Made by a program: the position numbers and the translations under genes. A stretch of DNA of 64,000 nt from Rhodamnia argentea (lineage: Eukaryota > Streptophyta > Magnoliopsida > Myrtales > Myrtaceae). The DNA is taken from positions 35,139,826 to 35,203,825 of the forward strand of contig NC_063150.1 in the NCBI RefSeq assembly GCF_020921035.1, given 5' to 3'. A model generated the notes under the pieces. That model was not told the origin of the DNA. It searched no databases and worked only from the letters and a program-made list of their open reading frames with translations. Positions 59,201-64,000 of this stretch are shown in pieces; position 1 is the first letter of the stretch, and every line of letters starts with the position of its first letter.

Positions 59201-60223
59201 TTTTTTTTTCCTATATATTAACTAAGTGCAAATCCTGCAAAAAGAGAGTTCAAAGAAAGGTCCCCGTAGACCAATTATTTGGTTCAAATCTCAATGGAAA
59301 TAACAGTGAAGCCATATGCACTCTCCAACAGAGGAAATATGGATTTGTTCATGTGCTGTATAAGTATCTTCTTTTTCAGGAACTCTTCATAATTACCAGT
59401 GAGAAAACTGCAACATGGAGGATTTGTATAGACACGGTACGAGCTTCCTCCATCTTAATGATGACATATCTACAATCCAGAGGGACCCATGAACAATTAT
59501 CAACATCAACATCACCTTTAACTCAAACTGGTTGGGGTCGGCAGTCGATGAACCCAAAAATAAATAAAATAGAAGCAAAACTGATTGAGGAAAAATAAAT
59601 TATAATAGAAAATAAATTTCAGCAGTGTAACTCCTTGTTCTAACAAAGTAAGGAACGAACCCATGATGTTAACTATATAAAGTGGGAAGAACAAACGCAG
59701 AGATTCTCATTTCCAGAAACCCAAGATAATCAAGAAGACTTAACTCTAGTTCCCACATACTCGGCGAATGGTCCTACTGCCTTTTATCTTAATACTAATG
59801 TGCTTCCGGATTATCTTAGAGAACGATTACTATGACATCTAACATAGAATGGAAATCTCAATAATCTTAGTCCTTGGGAGGGAAATTCCACACTCACTCT
59901 CACCCTGCTTTTCCCGCTACAATTGTTTAGGGCTTCATCGTCGCAATTCTCCTGCATTTCCTCCCCAATGTGAAATCACTAAGAAGATTTACTTTGACAG
60001 CTCCGACAGGGCCAACTAACAATTCAACCCATCATCAGATCACAACCTCCCAGATTTTCCAAATATACACGTTAAAAATCAGAAAAACAACCGAAAGAAG
60101 ATTCATCAGCGTCAGCATCAGAATGAACTCACCTGAATCGCCAACAACAAGTACCCGGACCTGCCCACAAGGCAGTCCACCATTATGCTCCTTGACCTCC
60201 TTCTCGCGTCCCCTCCAAAACAT
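56289..60223 (-). CDS. LIP1: Small GTPase LIP1 (LIGHT INSENSITIVE PERIOD 1)
   Basis: Seven exons, minus strand: 60223-60133, 59039-58948, 58859-58718, 58116-57812, 57251-57198, 57121-56991, 56484-56289; 336 aa, phases all consistent. An atypical Ras-superfamily GTPase that, in Arabidopsis, modulates the circadian clock under light and trichome/pavement cell shape. P-loop GDSGVGKT (28-35); switch II WDMSGHDR (88-95), with SGHD where Rab proteins have AGQE; NKAD (159-162). A C-terminal extension (LPPLPAQHNLTPPPTLYPQQ) ends in RADINV with no prenylation Cys, as in Arabidopsis LIP1. Start: MFWRGREKE fits the family better than the Met four codons upstream (60235). Intron 1 holds a LINE 3' fragment. 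Confidence 0.95.
59497..59615 (-). mobile_element. 3'-end fragment of an RTE-like LINE in LIP1 intron 1
   Basis: Closely matches the 3' end of the DRG1-intron LINE (38124-38250): TCAACATCAACATCACCTTTA, CAAACT.GTTGGGGTCGGC, GATGAACC.AAAAATAAATAAAAT. Same orientation relative to the window. No RT sequence; either a very short truncated insertion or a SINE using the LINE tail. Confidence 0.7.
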
Positions 60224-60780
60224 GTTTCCTCGCAAGAACCCTCCAACTAAAACCGGCCTTCGCAGATACGCGACTCAACCTCTTCCCGTACACCAATCAT
60301 ATCCTCATGAAAAAAGCTCTCAATCCCCACATTAGGTCATGAATCAACCTAATCCCCAAAGCCGAGAAAACCACGGCACAAATCCTCTCCAACACAAAAG
60401 AGCGAGTCCTCCGAATCCCGAGCTTAGCAGATATGCCCAGAGAACTGACCTCGTCGAAACCTCCCAGAAAATGGGGGGGTTCGCTCGATCAACCAACTGG
60501 GTGTCCGTCGAATTCGATTGCCTTGAAACAGCACGCGCGAAATCAAGCGATCCCGATATCAAGAAGACGAGACTCGATCGAACCCGACGGTACGACGAAG
60601 ACGCTACTGAGTCCAACGGAGCTGGGAAAAAAATCAATCCGCGAGCACCCGAAGCTCGAACAACATGCGAAGCCGCGATGAATCGACAAGAGCGTGGCCC
60701 ATGGAAATGAGATCTCGCAAAAGGGCAGGAGAAATTGCCACTCGAGCGTTCCAATTCGGATCGAAGGCGATGCTAGATCT
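60224..60780 (-). promoter_or_regulatory. LIP1 leader with upstream ORFs
   Basis: GC-rich sequence immediately upstream of the LIP1 ATG. On the LIP1 strand it contains a 136-codon open frame (60754-60344) and short uORFs, e.g. ATGACC then TAA at about 60340. If transcription starts above 60754 these could reduce LIP1 translation. A leader intron could remove them; this is not resolvable here. Confidence 0.35.
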
Positions 60781-60875
60781 GCCTCCTATTCACTGCTTAA
60801 CTCTCTCCCCCTCTCCTCCTGCAAACTTTTTTTTTTTTTTTGGGACAGACGCATAATCTCCTTTTTTTTTACAGA

Positions 60876-61371
60876 CTAATTAAAAAAAAAAAACAACTTT
60901 TAGATCTACTTCCAATCATGCCCGAAATATTTTTTTTGTCTAAAAAAAAACTTAAACTTTATATCCAGTTCAAATCTGCTACAAACTTTTCTTTTGCCTA
61001 AAAGATCCCAAACTTTACGTGCGGTCTTAAACCTACCCTGAACTTTTTTTTTTGTCTAAAATAAATTATTAATTTTTACTCTAATCTCAAATCTATCCTC
61101 ATTAACCCTCTATCCAAAATTCGTCATTAGTGGTTTTTAATTTTCATATCTTAGAATGGTTACTTTCTATATTGCTTTACTAATGTAAATTTATTATCGA
61201 CGGGAAAATGCTACATCATAGTTGGGATTGAACCATGGGGCAGAGAATAGATTGAAAGTTAGTTTTTCTTCGGACAAAACAAATTTTGGGATAGATTTAA
61301 GACTGTACTAAAAGTTTGGAAATTTTCGTGAGATAAAAAAATTTCGGGTTGAATTGAGACTAGGCCTTTGT
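60876..61371. mobile_element. Family M2-like inverted-repeat element between LIP1 and NAA60
   Basis: Left arm carries repeated TTTTTTGTCTAAAA..AACTT.A.ATCCAGTT units; the right arm has the inverse (GGGATAGATTTAAGACTGTAC, GAGATAAAAAAATTT..GGGTTGAATTGAGACTAGGCC). Related to 13025-13534. Ends imprecise. Confidence 0.5.
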
Positions 61372-63679
61372 TAGAAAGCTCTTATAAATTCCAAGTTTAT
61401 TGAAAATGACTTTCACATCTCTCGACAATTTTAATAAATTTTGTAATATAATCCAAATTGCTCATTTTCTCCTTTATTAATCCCCAAAAACTTTGCGTGC
61501 GAAGAGTTTGCGTGCTATACCTTTTTTGCTCAAAAGAAAATATTTTTAAAAAATTCTTAAGATAAGACGGTGGTCTTACGAGCACGAAAAATACACGACA
61601 CCTTCTTATTTGCATACTACTATAATTGACTTATTTACGACGTTAAATTCCAATATTTCAAATAGGATAATTACAGGAGCCCGCTCTATTTAGCCTAGAT
61701 CAAGATTTGACAGATTCTTTTTGGTTTCTTTTGGTCAAAAAGATCTAACAGATTCTAGAAAATAAAATTACATATACGAGGAAAGAGGTCCAAACTAGAA
61801 AAATTAAAGTAAAGTAAAGCAAAGCAAAAGGTGAGCAGAGAATATTAAGGTGGGAGCGCGCGAGTCCCATGTTGACAAGTTGGGGAAGAACCTGACAAAA
61901 ACGCAGGATGAGCCATGCCGTTTTAGATTCGGTGCCATTTTCACCTCCTCCAATTTGCCCACCAAAGAAGGAATTTTTACACACTGATCGATCGATCGAT
62001 CGACGGCTCGATCAACTACGCCTCGTCTCCTCATCGGGATGATCTAGATATCTCCTCCGATTCTCCACTCTCTGGTCAACAATTTCATCCTGAATTTCAC
62101 AGCTCTTGTCTCGCTCGCCTTCGATCGCGTTCGTTCCCTCGTTCGGTTCTTCGTGGGATCCGGATGTGCCGTGCGCTATGTACATGGTGGTATGAGATCA
62201 GTGTGTGCTTAGTGCGTCTCTAGTGCTCGGCTTGATGAATTGTTGTCCGGATTTCGCGATTGGGTTGGCCTCTCCTGCTCTTATGGTTGCTTTCCGGAAT
62301 TTCTGTTCGCAAATGTTTGCTAATTATCAAGGATCAGCAATTCGGCGTCCACTTGGGAGCTTCTGTTGTTTTTGCGGACGGCGTTGTTGGGCATGTTTTG
62401 TTTGCTTTCAAGTGATGATTATTCCTTAGATGTTTTGGATTTGTCGTGTTTGGACTGCATGATGATTGGCTCATGGTGTGTGTGGGATAAAACAGAGAAG
62501 CGGTTTTGCCAGAGGCTTATATCTGAAGCGGTCACCTGTAATTTGGCAATCACATCAACACTCTCGGAAACAAAAGACACAAACTAAAAAAACAGAGCCT
62601 TTTCTGTGTGCTGTAACTTGCGTTATTTGCCCTTACTTAGCCAATTTGGCAATTGTCTGAAACATTTTTTCCTGGAAAAAATAGCTGTTGTGCAAGTGGT
62701 CAAACCATGTTTCTTGTGTGTCAAGAGAGTAATAGAGTTACTTGGGTAGTAGCTCTGGATATTACATCTGCACCTTTTTAATATCGTTGAATCATACTTT
62801 TTCACTCTGGTTGAGCATAGCTCTTTCTACTGACGAAAGGGATGACAGCATTTCGAATATCAAGCTTTTGAGGATTAGCCGCATAAGTAGAATGGTCGAC
62901 TGTCCTGCCTTTATCTTGTGAAGAGACTCAAATCTGGTCATCTTTTATTCTATTGTTGTGCTTTTCTTGCTATGCTAGCTGGCTGTTTCAGCTTACTTCA
63001 ACTTGGAGCGTGTTTAGTGGCTGCACAATTACCTTTCCGGTGAAAATGAATTCTAATGTTTTTTTTTTTTCACTTCACCAAAAAAAAAAAAAAAAAAACT
63101 TACTCATGCGAACCTTGTAATGAGAAAAAGAAAGGAACCTTGGAGAGTAAAAAAGTTACAGGATTACAAGGAGTTCATGCCAAGAACCAGTTTCTCTCTT
63201 TCCTCTTGCTTACCTGAGCATCTGTGAACTTAACTAAGTCATTTGCTATCAGATATAAAGGTTGTCGTGCCCAAAATCATATCTGATGGGTATGTTCAGC
63301 CTTGGTACTAGGAGCCTGCAGAGGAAAAATAGAACAGTTAAGCCGTTGCTTTTAGCGTTTCATTTATCTCTTTGTGCAAATAAAACACTAATATCCATTT
63401 GGCTTGTGACACGATGCTCTACATTGCCTCTATTATGTCGGGCTGTGGTGTCTCTGATTCGAACTCCGATATTTATATATTCTCATTCTTCCGCCTTTTA
63501 ATGATGAACATGTATATAATCCGATTAATAAGAGAGCTCTAAGCGGAATTGCCAATGTTGGTTTACAGTTCTTACTGCATGGATGTGGCGGCTGATGGGG
63601 CGTAAATGGGAACAGCGGTCTTACCACGAGTTCTCCGCATATATCCAGTTTTTGCTGGGGATTAGCATCTTGGTAGACA
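61372..63679 (+). other. Probable promoter and 5' leader of the NAA60-type gene
   Basis: 61980-62200 is CG- and CT-rich (GATCGATC repeat at 61986-62003), like a plant first exon; no protein-coding start is supported. 62200-63660 is T-rich and intron-like, with poly(A)/(T) runs at 63059-63098. I infer a non-coding first exon and a leader intron for the gene starting at 63680. Short ORFs here show no domain. Confidence 0.4.
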
Positions 63680-64000
63680 ATGGTCCCGCTAACCTGTTGC
63701 CATTCGACCGTAAGCTATAGGCCAATACGTCCATCTGATCTTGAAATCTTGGAGCAGATTCATGGGGATATATTTCCCATTAGGTAGTTTAGCCCTGTAA
63801 AACTTTGATCTTTTGAGGGTTTTTAATTGATGTGGTTCGGTAGATCGACTAGTCACTTTTCTTAGATTAGCAGTTGGATCTACAGGTATGAATCTGAGTT
63901 CTTCCAAGATGTTGTCCATGGACATGGTATAGTGTCTTGGGCAGCTGTTGACCATAGCCGTGGTGATGGAAAAGGTGATGAGCTAATAGGATTCGTAACA
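63680..64000 (+). CDS. NAA60: N-alpha-acetyltransferase 60 / MCC1-type GNAT, N-terminal part
   Basis: First coding exons: 63680-63783 and 63886 to the window end (GT-AG intron between, phase kept through a split Arg codon). The product begins MVPLTCCHSTVSYRPIRPSD, then LEILEQIHGDIFPIR|YESEFFQDVVHGHGIVSW, AAVDHSRGDGKGDELIGFVT. YRPIRPSDLE..IH...FPIRYE.EFF is the hallmark start of the NAA60/MCC1 GNAT family. In Arabidopsis these are HISTONE ACETYLTRANSFERASE MCC1 and NAA60, the latter an N-terminal acetyltransferase at membranes. The acetyl-CoA motif and the membrane-binding C-terminus lie beyond the window. Divergent from LIP1. Confidence 0.88.

Noticed and set aside
60339-60710. 123-codon plus-strand ORF antisense to the LIP1 leader
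   Set aside because: No domain and no promoter; it overlaps open frames on the opposite strand in a GC-rich stretch.
1-64000. CRISPR arrays, bacterial operons, phage or plasmid features
   Set aside because: This is plant nuclear DNA; tandem repeats here lack regular repeat-spacer structure.
1-64000. tRNA, rRNA or snRNA genes
   Set aside because: I scanned for tRNA B-box-like GGTTCGANTCC; the near matches (about 14780, 18266, 30714, 63457) lack a matching A-box and cloverleaf. A tRNAscan-SE or Infernal run would settle it.

Overview
This window reads as nuclear DNA of a eudicot plant. It has split genes with GT-AG introns, clear orthologues of Arabidopsis genes, AT-rich intergenic DNA full of (CT)n and (AT)n tracts, and many small inverted-repeat transposons. 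The gene set and repeat style suggest a woody rosid, perhaps in the myrtle order, but that is a guess from general impression.

Layout. 1-6128 (+): the 3' seven exons of an RKP/KPC1-type RING ubiquitin ligase. 8566-9117 (-): a two-exon PROPEP gene, precursor of a plant elicitor (danger-signal) peptide; it is too short and too divided for ordinary ORF finding. 15140-17200 (+): a two-exon CYP78A cytochrome P450. 17.5-33 kb: a repeat-rich accessory block with a three-layer nest of Mutator-like elements (18763-21399), an ancient tandem duplication (about 23.05-26.94 kb against 30.07-32.74 kb) and a damaged type I (M-alpha, AGL62-like) MADS-box gene at 29195. 33415-42734 (+): the ten-exon GTPase gene DRG1, with a 5'-truncated antisense LINE in intron 5. 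44339-47111 (+): a seven-exon PDCD2-like gene. 47624-49147 (-): an intronless CYP96A P450, tail-to-tail with PDCD2-like. 49.5-54.2 kb: a decayed Copia element and several inverted-repeat elements. 54675-55256 (+): a small two-exon gene for a secreted or membrane protein with a charged helical tail. 56289-60223 (-): the seven-exon clock GTPase gene LIP1. 63680-64000 (+): the first two coding exons of an NAA60/MCC1-type N-acetyltransferase, cut by the window end.

How the genes relate. These are independent housekeeping and specialised genes: protein turnover (RKP), translation and ribosome-linked factors (DRG1, PDCD2-like), clock and light signalling (LIP1), protein acetylation (NAA60), organ growth (CYP78A), cuticular wax (CYP96A) and immune peptide signalling (PROPEP). 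As I recall the Arabidopsis loci, PROPEP lies beside CYP78A7 in one chromosome 5 region, and LIP1, a PDCD2-domain gene and other PROPEPs cluster in another. Finding both sets in this one 64-kb window suggests conserved, partly ancestral linkage.

The most notable discovery is the PROPEP gene. The most striking genome structure is the nested MULE stack, whose insertion order can be read from target-site duplications.
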